From: a bacterium
Lineage (GTDB): Bacteria > Planctomycetota > Planctomycetia > Planctomycetales > Planctomycetaceae
Direction: 5' to 3'
NCBI GenBank assembly: GCA_016125225.1
Contig: WGME01000009.1
Location: 186,001 to 250,000, forward strand
DNA length: 64,000 nucleotides
Both the position numbers and the translations under genes were made by a program. Of this stretch, positions 8,875 to 19,100 are shown piece after piece. The notes below the pieces were generated by a model. The model was not told the DNA's origin. It did no database searches and worked only from the letters and a program-made list of their open reading frames with translations. Each line of letters starts with the position of its first letter. Positions within the stretch are counted from its first letter, which is position 1.

Positions 8875-11800
8875 CTATTCTGGCAGGTTTTTCAGCGTGT
8901 AATGAGCGATTCCCGGCCACCACGTTTTCTCACTTCCGAGATTTCCAACGTTCAGGTCGTAAACGTGCCCTGGCTTGAGCCCTTCGACCCATAGAGTCAC
9001 CGTGGAGAAATTATTCTTTGTTCGAACCTTTTTGACCTCAGCGGTGTGCCGTCCGGAATCGGGAGTGGCATAGTCTCCTCCCCAAACGCGGGTGTATCCA
9101 GAAATTTGATAGTTGGAGTGGTCCCAGGCTTTATCGACGTCAACAGGACGCACAAAGTCGATCTCAAATCCTTCAGGAACTGCCCGGACTTCGCGGATGC
9201 CGTTTGGTAGCGGGCCATCGGGGGTGAATCGGACAATGTCGCCCGTGTTTAACCCTCCCAGCCAGCCACTGTCGTGCAGGCTTCCCACATAGACTGTTCC
9301 CGTGGGAGTGAAGGCCACGCACATCGGCCCCAGGAGTTCTTCCGGTCCATTGGTGGTGCCTGGCCTGCTGAGCGGATAGACCGCCCCCTGCAACTGGTCC
9401 CCTACCATCTCGAAGGACGCCCGAATCAAAAACCGACCATTGTACTCCGCTCCCACGACGTGTCCCGCAAAAGGATGCCGAGAAGAGACCTTTGGCGGCG
9501 GTTGATCCGGAGAGCGAACGGAATTATCACCGGTCGCGGGTGTTGGCAGCTCGATCATCATCGGCCAGACCGCCAGCCCATTCACGCTACGTGTCCAGGG
9601 ATGGGGGATTTGTACCGCGGGGCTATCCGCGGGTGTGTCATCCCGGGGATCGAGTTTCGCGGGCACACCGTATCGATGGCCGACCTGAATCCAGTTCAAC
9701 TCGTTGAAGCAGTTCTGCACTCCTTGCTGATCACTCACGATCAAGCGGTCGCCCGGCAGCATCGCCAGTCCCGTCGGATAGCGGAGTCCGGTCGCGATCG
9801 GTTCCACCTGGCCACGGCCATCAAACCGCAGAATCTGACCACGCCAGCGACTGTCTGCGGGTAGTCGGTTCTTGTGGGTGTAGTCACTCCCCAGACCAAT
9901 GTAGTAACGTCCTTGGGAATCCCGCACGATGCCACAGGTCCAGTCGTGATAGTCTTCGGTATAACCCCAACCGGTCGCGACGACTTCGGAAATCTGGGCC
10001 TGCCCAGTGACCATCTCACGATTCAGACCGGGGCCCGTGATCCGCAAGACTTCCGGTTTGTGCGCCACGAGTAATCCGCGCTCGGTGGCGAGCACTCCAA
10101 ACGGTGCTGCCAACCCTTCTGTGTAGACTTCCAACTGATCTTCGATTCCATCCTCATCGGAATCATGAGCCCGAAACACCTGCCCTTTTAATGATGTGAA
10201 AAAGAGTTCGTGCTTCGCATCCCAGGTCATCGCCGTTGGCATGATAGAACGGGTAACAGGCAGCCGGACGCCGTTGTAGCCTGGTAATGCCGTGACTTCT
10301 TGTGGCACGATCGTCTCGGTCACTGGGGGCTGCGTTTTGATAAGCGGCGGATAGACATCGCTTTCATATGAGATCCACCAAGGCGATCCGACTTTCGACG
10401 GTTCCGCCACCAAACGGCCTTCCGGAGCCGATTCGATAGGCCGTGACCATTTCGAATCCGGTTTGATCAACGGATTCCCGAGAGGATGCAGCAACTGCGG
10501 TTTGCGGAACCAGACTGAGTGACCCAGCGGTGCCTCGTCCGAATCGATGCCTCGTTCCCAGCGGCGGCTTGAACCCAGCCGCCAACGTTCATAGAGATGT
10601 GTGGACCGTTCCAGAGGACCACCCTCGCGCGACCAAGCCAAGGTATATTGCCAACGGACCGAGCCATCCGCCTCAATTTTGGAACTGACAAACTGCACGT
10701 GGGGTTTCCAGCCGGTTTCCGGGCTAATGACTTCGCGGGTTCGTTCGTCGAACAGATAGACATCCGTGGTCAGCGGGAAGTCGGCGATGGCAGACCCGGC
10801 CAGTTCCCAGAACCAGCTTTTCCCCTGGGTCCGTTGCCGAGCGAAGTCGCCAATAGTCCACGTCCGCACACAGCCATGTTCGAGGTCGAACAACACGTTG
10901 TGCCGATTGCTGAAACCCGCAGCGAAAGTCTTCGGCAAGGTCACCGTCTTGCCATCGGAATCGGTGAGTGTGAACACATCGCGCAGCACACGTGCGCGGC
11001 CCGATTCCGAGGTTCCCCACAATTGTTCGACGACAGCCGGGTTGGTGGGAGCCGTGAACTGCGGATCGTGGAGCGCATCCCAGATGGCCGCGAGTTGCCG
11101 ATTCAGGTCGCCCTTTAACAAGGTTGGATGTGGCCGCTGATACGAAGGCATCTCAACACCGGGCAGAATACGCAGCGGTGACCGCGTCCACCGGAAAAAG
11201 TAGGGAGCCCGCATCCGTTCGCCGAGTTGATAGAGATCGGAGCCGCGTGTGCCGAGGGCAACCTTGGGTGGAACATAATCCTTGAGCTGATGACAGGCCA
11301 CGCAACTGAACCCCTTGCCCCCCGTGAGTTCGCGGCCGGCAATCATCACCTGGGGGTCGGTTTTGTCGGTGGCGATGGGATAGCTCGGCGTCGCGGGAGC
11401 CTCATCCGGAATGCGATCTTTTGCGATGACGAGGGCAGGAATTTCGTGAACCTGATCTTCCCGGAACTTTGGCATGCGGACTTTCAGCCAGTTCAACCGC
11501 ACCGGCAATTCGCCCCGCACGGCTTTGGCCAGGGCGTCATCCCGCATCCGGTCGCCGACGGCCGTGAGTGGCGGCGGGGATAACGTCGGCGTCTGCCCCT
11601 CCCATTGCGGTTCCGTTTTAAGAACCGACAACGTGATCTGTGACAGACCCCGTTGCCCATCGCGATCATGACAGTTCACGCAGCCAGATCGATCGAGCAT
11701 CGTCAAGGAACGGGGTTTCAATTCCGGCGTCAGGGCGGCTGCGATCGCGTGTGCATCGACATGCGAAAACATCGGCCGTGATTTCGACGGATCGGGTGAG

Positions 11801-13017
11801 TCTGACAAGCAACCCGCCTGCATCTGCACGTTCTTCACAGTCAAAGCCGGCAGTGTCGGCGTGACAGCGGGAAACTCGCCGGGGAACTCGTGACACACGG
11901 CACAACGGTTCGCGATGATCACCTCACGGCCGCGTGCAACGAGTTCGTCAGTGACCTTCGGCGGCGGATTCTCCTTGGGAAACGTCTGTTCGCCGATCAG
12001 GGCTTGAATGATCTGCTGGCGTTCGGCACCACTCAAATTAAACACCGGCATGCGATGCCCGGGGTTGATGTTCGCTGGTTGTTGCAACCACTGATCGAGC
12101 CAGTTTCGCGTCCGGCGTGAGGCGATGGCATCAAGCTTCGCACCACCGAATGGCGTCAGCCGCCCCAGTCCCTGCCATTCATGACAGGCGAGACAACCGA
12201 CCGATTTGATCAACTCTCGACCCGTGGGTGTCGTCTTGGCATCGATTTTGAATTTCGCTGGTTCCGGTAGCTCTAGCGGAGTCGTCTCTTTCGCCAGGTA
12301 GGCCAGCACGGCGTCGGCATCATCAGCCGAGAGACCGTACGCTGGCATGCGACCGTGTTCCGGGTCGGCATCAACTCGCATCAATCGTTCCCGCATCGCC
12401 GACCATGAACGGCCATTGGCAATATGCTTCAGCGAGTAGCGGGACAAGGGGGCGACGGTGATCGCAGTGGCATGGCAACCTGTGCAATTCGCTGCCGTCA
12501 TTTGCTGCAAACCGGTGATTGCCAGGCGTTGCGGTGCACTGTCGTCCTCATGGAAGAGCACATGATGGGGCACCGGTTCCAGCGGGAAACTGTCGGCGGA
12601 CCAATACAACTTCAATAGCGGCTGAGCCGGGTCGGTCGGTTCATATTGAACGACGAAGGGTTGCTCACCGAGCGGAAAGGCCTGCGACTTCCCGCTGACC
12701 CAACCCGCTGTCTCTCGTGTGGTGTCGAGAACCACGTCTTCGCCCATCTGCACGCGGATTTTGCCCGCGACATAGGCATGAAATTGATGGGCGTCATCAT
12801 TGCGAATCAGCAGCAACCCACGCCAGGTGATCGAGGTCGCTGCGTCATGCTGTGAGACTGAACCATCGATCTCACGAGCCCAGCGGGTGGCGTTCCCCAA
12901 GGGTGTGATCATGTCGATCATCAGACCGGGACGCAGATCGTCCTCAAATTCGTCCTGTGCCCAGGCGCAAGGCCCCCAGGCGAAAATCAATGCGAAAATG
13001 GCGCTGGCGATCCGCAT
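8875..13017 (-). CDS. Giant five-haem c-type cytochrome/dehydrogenase-like protein
   Basis: A 1380-residue exported protein. A signal peptide (residues 1-20, ending AWA) precedes a PA14-like carbohydrate-binding region (about 60-150). Five CxxCH haem c sites follow, at C178, C275, C372, C446 and C572, in four to five small cytochrome domains. A middle region (about 620-890) resembles DUF6797 of planctomycete haem proteins. The C-terminal part (about 910-1290) is a PQQ/sorbosone-dehydrogenase-like propeller (FGVLATERGLLVAH, GLGSDYTHKN, YPTGLAMLPGDRLIVSDQQG), followed by a fibronectin-like end. It probably oxidises a sugar or alcohol in the periplasm or paryphoplasm and passes electrons along its haem chain. 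The substrate is unknown. Confidence 0.8.
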   Translation of the reverse strand: MRIASAIFALIFAWGPCAWAQDEFEDDLRPGLMIDMITPLGNATRWAREIDGSVSQHDAATSITWRGLLLIRNDDAHQFHAYVAGKIRVQMGEDVVLDTTRETAGWVSGKSQAFPLGEQPFVVQYEPTDPAQPLLKLYWSADSFPLEPVPHHVLFHEDDSAPQRLAITGLQQMTAANCTGCHATAITVAPLSRYSLKHIANGRSWSAMRERLMRVDADPEHGRMPAYGLSADDADAVLAYLAKETTPLELPEPAKFKIDAKTTPTGRELIKSVGCLACHEWQGLGRLTPFGGAKLDAIASRRTRNWLDQWLQQPANINPGHRMPVFNLSGAERQQIIQALIGEQTFPKENPPPKVTDELVARGREVIIANRCAVCHEFPGEFPAVTPTLPALTVKNVQMQAGCLSDSPDPSKSRPMFSHVDAHAIAAALTPELKPRSLTMLDRSGCVNCHDRDGQRGLSQITLSVLKTEPQWEGQTPTLSPPPLTAVGDRMRDDALAKAVRGELPVRLNWLKVRMPKFREDQVHEIPALVIAKDRIPDEAPATPSYPIATDKTDPQVMIAGRELTGGKGFSCVACHQLKDYVPPKVALGTRGSDLYQLGERMRAPYFFRWTRSPLRILPGVEMPSYQRPHPTLLKGDLNRQLAAIWDALHDPQFTAPTNPAVVEQLWGTSESGRARVLRDVFTLTDSDGKTVTLPKTFAAGFSNRHNVLFDLEHGCVRTWTIGDFARQRTQGKSWFWELAGSAIADFPLTTDVYLFDERTREVISPETGWKPHVQFVSSKIEADGSVRWQYTLAWSREGGPLERSTHLYERWRLGSSRRWERGIDSDEAPLGHSVWFRKPQLLHPLGNPLIKPDSKWSRPIESAPEGRLVAEPSKVGSPWWISYESDVYPPLIKTQPPVTETIVPQEVTALPGYNGVRLPVTRSIMPTAMTWDAKHELFFTSLKGQVFRAHDSDEDGIEDQLEVYTEGLAAPFGVLATERGLLVAHKPEVLRITGPGLNREMVTGQAQISEVVATGWGYTEDYHDWTCGIVRDSQGRYYIGLGSDYTHKNRLPADSRWRGQILRFDGRGQVEPIATGLRYPTGLAMLPGDRLIVSDQQGVQNCFNELNWIQVGHRYGVPAKLDPRDDTPADSPAVQIPHPWTRSVNGLAVWPMMIELPTPATGDNSVRSPDQPPPKVSSRHPFAGHVVGAEYNGRFLIRASFEMVGDQLQGAVYPLSRPGTTNGPEELLGPMCVAFTPTGTVYVGSLHDSGWLGGLNTGDIVRFTPDGPLPNGIREVRAVPEGFEIDFVRPVDVDKAWDHSNYQISGYTRVWGGDYATPDSGRHTAEVKKVRTKNNFSTVTLWVEGLKPGHVYDLNVGNLGSEKTWWPGIAHYTLKNLPE

Positions 13018-13043
13018 CGTGGCTCAACTTTTCTCTGTGCGGG

Positions 13044-13721
13044 TTACAGGTCGACGAGCAAGCCGTCGCGAAGTTCACAGCGTTGGGGGAAGCGCTCCAC
13101 CAGTTCCTGACTATGGGTCACACACACCAGAATCGTGTTGTGCTCCTGATTCAATTCCAGCAGCAACGAACCGACGGCGTCGGCCGTGGCACGGTCGAGA
13201 TTGCCCGTCGGTTCATCGGCGAGCAGAAACGTCGGTTGATTGATCAATGCCCGACAGACCGCCACCCGTTGCCGTTCTCCGCCAGACAATTGCGTGGGTT
13301 GATGATCGAGCCGGTCCGATAATCCCACGCGATCGAGCAATTGTTTCGCTCGTGCTTCAATTGCAGCGTTGGTCCCCGTACCAGCCAATGTTGGAATCAG
13401 GACGTTTTCCAGCACGGTGCACTGCGGCAGCAGATGATGATCTTGAAAGACGAAGCCGATGTGCCGATTGCGGAACGCCGCCTGGGCTTCCGCCGCCAGC
13501 TTCCACGGCTGCTGATCGAGCAATGTGACGTTCCCCGAAGTGGGAGCATCGAGCACGCCAATGATATAGAGCAACGTGCTTTTGCCGCTGCCCGACGGAC
13601 CAGTCACCGCCAGGGCCTGTCCCCTTTCGAGCGAGAGATTCACTCCGCGTAAAATCTCCAGCGAACCGTTCGCGGTCGGAAACTGCTTGAACAGTTGCTG
13701 AACCTGGAGGGCGGCAGTCAT
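13044..13721 (-). CDS. ABC transporter ATP-binding protein (LolD/MacB type)
   Basis: A 225-residue ATPase of the LolD/MacB/FtsE group. It has Walker A GPSGSGKST, the Q-loop FVFQDHHLLPQ, the signature LSGGERQRVAVCRAL, Walker B FLLADEPTGNLD and the H-loop CVTHS. GNLD directly after Walker B is typical of the lipoprotein/macrolide exporter ATPases. A GGAG site precedes the ATG. No permease gene lies next to it: the neighbours are the five-haem protein 26 nt downstream and a divergent peroxidase. It probably works with a permease encoded elsewhere. Confidence 0.9.
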   Translation of the reverse strand: MTAALQVQQLFKQFPTANGSLEILRGVNLSLERGQALAVTGPSGSGKSTLLYIIGVLDAPTSGNVTLLDQQPWKLAAEAQAAFRNRHIGFVFQDHHLLPQCTVLENVLIPTLAGTGTNAAIEARAKQLLDRVGLSDRLDHQPTQLSGGERQRVAVCRALINQPTFLLADEPTGNLDRATADAVGSLLLELNQEHNTILVCVTHSQELVERFPQRCELRDGLLVDL

Positions 13722-13918
13722 GGAGGCTCCGGAATTGGGTGGGCCATGCGGGGCGGTGTATCGGCATCTTGAACCCTGCCGAACGCGATGTCCAGCCGTG
13801 CCACAGGATTTGATGATGTGGACGATTGTCGGCGTGTGGTCTATAGTAAATAGATCGGAATGCGACTAACTGTTGACGATTGACCACCGGTAACATAATT
13901 ACACAAGAGGGCTACGAA

Positions 13919-15166
13919 GTGATTTCCTTGCGACGAATCGGGAATTGGGTCAGTACTGCAACGGCGTTGCTCGTTGTCTCATTGGGCAGTGTGGCGACCG
14001 CCGCGGACGTGACTGTGAAGCTGGGCGAAGGGGATTTGCTGCTGGGCATCCCCGGCAAAGGGCCACTCAAACTCGCGGACATCGAAAAGTGGCTGGCCGA
14101 CCCGGCGAACCATGTCATCCTGACTCCAGAGTTGCCGCTCGGTCTTGCCGCCGGTTCGCAGAAGATCACGGGCATCGACAAGAACCCTTTGACCAAGGCC
14201 AAAATCGAACTTGGCCGCCAGTTGTACTTTGACACCCGTGTCTCGGCCGATAACACCATCAGTTGTGCCTCGTGCCATCATCCCGATGAAGGCTATGGGC
14301 GACAAACACAATTCGGCCTCGGCATCGGCGGGCAATTGGGCGGACGCAATTCCCCGGTCAGCTACAATCGCATTCTGTCGGGGGCTCAATTCTGGGACGG
14401 CCGAGCCGATTCTCTCGAAGCCCAGGCGATTGGTCCCATTGCCAATCCCATCGAAATGGGTCACACCCACGAGGCCTTTGTCTCTGATCTGAAAAAAATC
14501 CCGGGCTATGTGGTTCAGTTCGACAAAATCTTCGGCACCAAAGACTTCACCATCGATCATGTGGGCATGGCGATCGCCACCTTTGAACGCTGCCTCGTGA
14601 CAGGCCCGACACCGTACGACTATGCGGCCCGCTTCCAACCATTTAAGCAGTTCACCGCTGAAGACATCGCTGAGTTCAAAGAAGACGACCCCGACACCTA
14701 CAAGGCCTATCAGGAGGCCCTCGCGGACACGAAAAAACATCCCATGTCGGAATCGGCCCAGCGAGGACAGGAACTCTTCTTCGGCAAGCGGGTCAATTGT
14801 ACCGCCTGCCATGTGGGTGCGAATCTGACTGACGAGCTTTATCACAACCTCGGCGTCGGGATGGACGTCAAGAATCCTGATCTTGGCCGTTACGAAGTCA
14901 GCAAGCTGGAGAAAGACAAGGGGGCGTTCAAAACCCCCACCATTCGTAATGTGGCCTTGTCTGGCCCTTACATGCATGACGGCAGCCAGAAGACGTTGAT
15001 GGAAGTCGTCGAGCATTACAACAAGGGGGGCACGCCGAACAAGTGGCTGAGCGACAAAATGGTGCCGCTCAAGCTGACCGAACAGGAAAAGCAGGATCTC
15101 GTCGCCTTCATGGAAGCCTGCACGGGGAGCTTCCCCAAGGTCGCCACAGGTCGATTGCCCGAGTAG
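13919..15166 (+). CDS. Di-haem cytochrome c peroxidase (CcpA/MauG family)
   Basis: A 415-residue exported protein with a signal peptide (VSTATALLVVSLGSVATAA). It has two haem c sites, CASCH (116-120) and CTACH (294-298), and the family patterns LGRQLYFDTRVS, GGRNSPVSYNR, FWDGRADSLEAQA, FKTPTIRNVALSGPYMHDGS and the terminal LVAFMEACTG. Such enzymes reduce hydrogen peroxide in the periplasm or modify proteins (MauG type). The GTG at 13919 is chosen because AGAGGG lies about 8 nt upstream; a TTG at 13880 is in frame but less likely. A 65-nt palindromic repeat begins 12 nt after its stop. Confidence 0.9.
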   Translation: MISLRRIGNWVSTATALLVVSLGSVATAADVTVKLGEGDLLLGIPGKGPLKLADIEKWLADPANHVILTPELPLGLAAGSQKITGIDKNPLTKAKIELGRQLYFDTRVSADNTISCASCHHPDEGYGRQTQFGLGIGGQLGGRNSPVSYNRILSGAQFWDGRADSLEAQAIGPIANPIEMGHTHEAFVSDLKKIPGYVVQFDKIFGTKDFTIDHVGMAIATFERCLVTGPTPYDYAARFQPFKQFTAEDIAEFKEDDPDTYKAYQEALADTKKHPMSESAQRGQELFFGKRVNCTACHVGANLTDELYHNLGVGMDVKNPDLGRYEVSKLEKDKGAFKTPTIRNVALSGPYMHDGSQKTLMEVVEHYNKGGTPNKWLSDKMVPLKLTEQEKQDLVAFMEACTGSFPKVATGRLPE

Positions 15167-15177
15167 TATGCTGTTCC

Positions 15178-15242
15178 TTAGCCGCGAGGCACCGCCGAGC
15201 GCTAATGTTGAATCACAGCGCTCGACTTCGTCTCGCGGCTAA
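15178..15242. repeat. Palindromic intergenic repeat, family A, copy 1
   Basis: An 11-nt arm TTAGCCGCGAG (15178-15188) pairs perfectly with CTCGCGGCTAA (15232-15242). An inner 8-bp stem CGAGCGCT (15196-15203)/AGCGCTCG (15217-15224) closes a 13-nt loop. It sits between the peroxidase and the creatininase gene. Its reverse complement matches copy 2 at 22281-22326 almost base for base except for an internal deletion. It looks like a REP-type mobile or structural repeat. Confidence 0.85.
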
Positions 15243-15256
15243 CTCAAGGGAACCGC

Positions 15257-16006
15257 ATGTATCTCGCCGATTTGTCCTGGCCGGAAGTGGAGCAACTTGC
15301 TCCTGACACCCCGCTGGTTTTTCCCGTAGCGGCGGTGGAACAACATGGTCGGCATTTGCCCGTTTATGTCGACAGCTATCTGCTGGGTGAAACGGTTCGT
15401 AGGGCGGAATTGGCCTTGAAAGACAAGGTATTGTTCGCGCCGCTGCAATGGTTCGGCAACTCGCATCACCATCTTGATTTTGCAGGAACTCTGTCGGCCA
15501 GTCCACGGGGCTATCTCGATCTGCTCAACGATCTCACCGAAAATGCCCTCGCGCATGGGTTCAAGCGAATCGTCTTCCTGAATGGGCATGGGGGCAACAT
15601 CACGCCGGGCAAACAGGCCGTCTTCGAGATGCGGCAGAACCATCGCGAAAGCAGCGACTTGCTCCTGCTGTTCGCCACCTACTGGGAATTCGCCAAGCCG
15701 TGGGAAACCCGCGATGATCTGGTGCAACGCCAGATGGGCCATGCCTGCGAATGGGAAACGTCGATGATGCAGGTGATTCAGCCGCACCTGGTCAAAGATG
15801 TGAAGAACCTGGAGACCGTTGATTTCGGTTTCGCGTTTGAACCGGCCTATCGTGGCTGGATCACCAAAGACCGCACGGTCCCGGGGCACATTGGCTCGCC
15901 GCAGTTCGCGACCCCGGAAAAGGGCGAGCATCTGTTCGCGTCGTTCTCGTCAGGCCTCGTCGAGTTCATCCAGCAGGTTGTCGAATGGAACGGTCAGTGG
16001 GAATAG
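15257..16006 (+). CDS. Creatininase-family amidohydrolase
   Basis: A 249-residue protein with the metal and active-site motifs of the creatininase family: PVAAVEQHG with a later aspartate (YVDSYLL), the loop WFGNSHHHLDFAGTLS, the strand IVFLNGHGGN and a glutamate in HACEWETS. The family includes creatinine amidohydrolase and enzymes that open cyclic amides or formamides, such as MftE. It is cytoplasmic, since no leader is visible. The substrate cannot be told from the sequence. The gene follows the family A repeat, with its ATG 14 nt beyond the right arm. Confidence 0.88.
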   Translation: MYLADLSWPEVEQLAPDTPLVFPVAAVEQHGRHLPVYVDSYLLGETVRRAELALKDKVLFAPLQWFGNSHHHLDFAGTLSASPRGYLDLLNDLTENALAHGFKRIVFLNGHGGNITPGKQAVFEMRQNHRESSDLLLLFATYWEFAKPWETRDDLVQRQMGHACEWETSMMQVIQPHLVKDVKNLETVDFGFAFEPAYRGWITKDRTVPGHIGSPQFATPEKGEHLFASFSSGLVEFIQQVVEWNGQWE

Positions 16007-16133
16007 TTCCCGCTGATCGCCACCGCGAACCTTGAGCACCGCATCGGCGATAGTCCAGTCGCTGGCTGTTCTGTGGAGTCTTCGGCTATGCTGACAGCTC
16101 CCTTTCGATTGTCGCGACTCTGAGGTCATCACC

Positions 16134-19100
16134 ATGCGTGCGTTGTGCTGCGGCTGGGTTCTCGCTCTCGGTTGTGTGTGTCTGGTTGACAACCTGCCGT
16201 TGTCAGCGGCCGAGCCCTTTCCGGAAGTTCATAATACGGAACCATCGAAGGAACCGTTCCTTTCGCCGCAGGAAGCCCTGAAGCGACTGCGGATGCCTGA
16301 GGGGTTCCACGCAACGGTGTTCTCTGCGGAACCCGATGTCCGTCAACCGATCGCGATGACCTTCGACGCTGCCGGTCGCATGTGGATCGCGGAGAACTAC
16401 ACCTACGCCGAGCAACCTCTGCGGTTCGAAAAAAACCTGCAGGACCGCATCATCGTTCTGGAAGATGCCAATGGAGATGGTCAGGCCGACGAGCGCACGG
16501 TCTTCTATGATCAGTTCAAAGGCTTGTCGAGTGTGGAGGTCGGTTTTGGCGGCGTCTATGCGTTGGCACCGCCAAACCTCTTCTTCATTCCCGATGCCGA
16601 TCGCGATTTGAAGCCCGATGCAGACCCGATCGTGGTGCTTGACGGTTTCGAAATCGGCCCGTCGAACACGCACAACTTTGCGAACGGTTTGAAGTGGGGA
16701 CCCGACGGGTGGTTGTATGGCCGCGTCGGTATCACCGCTCCCGGCAAGATCGGACGCCCCGGCACGCCCGACGACCAGCGTGTCCCCGTTGGTCCCAGCA
16801 TCTGGCGTTATCATCCGGTGACCCATGCCGTGGAAGAGGTCTGTACCGGCACCACGAATCCGTGGGGTCACGACTGGAACGAGCACGGCGAACTCTTCTT
16901 CATCAATACCGTGATCGGGCATCTCTGGCATGTGCAGCCCAATGCCCACTATCGCCGCATGTTCGGAGCCGACCGGAATCCGTATGTGTATCAGGTCATT
17001 GAGCAAACCGCTGACCATTTCCACTGGGATACCGCGGAAGCCTGGAATGAAGCCAAGAAGGGCGTTTCGGACACCACGTCGGCAGCCGGGGGCGGTCATG
17101 CCCACTGCGGCATGATGATCTACCTGGGAGACAACTGGCCCGCGGAATACAAAGGCAAAGTCTTCACGCTCAACATGCATGGTTACCGCGTGAATGTCGA
17201 TAACCTCGAACAAACCGGCGCGACCTATGTGGGCCATCATGATAAGGACATGATCTTCTCGGACGATCCTTACTTCCGTGGCACCGAGATCACATACGGT
17301 CCTGATGGGGCCGTCTACATCGCCGACTGGTCGGATGTCGGCGAATGTCATGAAAACGACGGCGTACACCGCACCTCGGGCCGCATCTATAAAATCTCCT
17401 ACGGCGATCTGAAACCGCAACCGCCGCGTGACCTGCAGCAGCTGTCCTCGCTGGAACTGGTCGATGTGCTGAAGTCCGCGAATGAATGGCCCGTCCGACA
17501 GGCTCGACGCCTGTTGCAGGAACGAACAGCGAATGGCGAGGACATGACTGCGGTGATCTCTGCTTTGCAGACCGTCTACGACACCGAAACGAACACCCCG
17601 CAAAAGTTGCGGTATTTCTTTGCCATCAACGCCGTGGGCGGAGCCACCACCGACTGGTTGAAGGTGCAGCTTCTACACACCGATGAACACATCCGCGTCG
17701 CCGCTTTGCGGTTCCTCGCCGAGCAGCCGGACATCAACAAGCAGGTGAATGACCTCGCACGGATGGCTGCCCGAGACAGTTCCGGCCTGGTGCTTTCGAC
17801 GTTGGCTTCCATCTTGCCGAAGTTTGCTGTGCAACCCCGCTTCCGCATCGCCACGGCCTTGGGTCAACGGGCGGAATTCTCTCGCGATTCCGTCTTCCCA
17901 TTAATGGTGTGGTACGGCATTGAACCCGCAGTGCCGCAGAATCCGAAAGCGGCGATCACCTTCGCGACCGGCATTCATTTGCCACTGGTGCGCCAGTTCA
18001 CAGCGCGACGGCTGGCGCAGGAATGGGACAAGCTGAAACCGGCTGATGCTTCGGCCCTCATTGAGACGCTCAAATCGGCTGACAACACTCAACGACGTGA
18101 CCTGCTGACCGGCATGAATGCCGGGCTGCGGGGTTGGCGGAAAGTCACCCCGCCTGCGGAATGGGCTGATGTCCAAGTGGCCTTAGCCAAGAGCACGAAT
18201 GCCGATGTGCAGCAACTCACTCGCGAACTCGGTGTGGTCTTCGGCGATGGCCGGGCAATGGATCAACTCAAAGAGATTGCCCTGTCCGGTGAGGCCGACA
18301 TCGCCACACGACGATCGGCTATTGCCTCGCTGATTGAAGCCCAGCCCGATGACTTGGGCAAAGTGCTGCGGTCCATCCTGAATGATCGCGACCTGTCACC
18401 GGAAGCCATTCGTGGTCTCGCAACCGTTGGTGACAAAGAGACATCGCAGTTGTTGGTCAGCAAGTTCAATGGGTTCTATCCGGCTGGCAAAGAAGCCGCC
18501 GTGCAGACTCTCGCAGCACGACCTGCTGATGCCCTCGCCTTGGTTACCGCCGTCTCCGCTGGAAAGATCGAGCGGACTTACGTGCCAGTGTATTTGGTCC
18601 GGCAGATGCAGAATTACGATCATGCGGAACTCAAGGAACTGGTGCAGAAAACCTGGCCGGAATTACGCCCCATCACGGCGGATAAGAAAGAACGCATCGA
18701 AGCGTTCCGGAAGAAGCTGACTGCCGAGGCGTTGTCCCATGCCAATCTCTCTGCCGGCCGTGGTCTCTGGGAAAAATCGTGCGGTAAGTGCCACCAACTT
18801 TTCGGTGAAGGGGGCAAGATCGGCCCTGATCTCACTGGGGCACAACGCCACAATCTTGACTATCTGCTGGAAAACGTGATTGATCCCTCGGCGACGTTGC
18901 TCCCGCAATTCCGCATGACCACCATCGTGATGGACGATGGCCGCGTGATCAACGGCGTGGTGATTTCCAAAACCGAACAGACCTGGCAGGTGCAAACCGC
19001 GACCGACCTGTTAACCGTGCGTGTGGCCGAGATCGATGAGCATGTTGTCACCACGCAATCACTGATGCCCGAGGGATTGCTCGACCTGCTGACACCGGCC

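Noticed and set aside
13979-15016. A 345-codon open frame on the minus strand
   Set aside because: It is antisense to the di-haem peroxidase, whose haem sites and family motifs are on the plus strand.
16203-17603. A 466-codon open frame on the minus strand
   Set aside because: It lies wholly antisense to the well-supported PVC dehydrogenase gene and shows no motifs; it follows from the codon bias of the plus strand.
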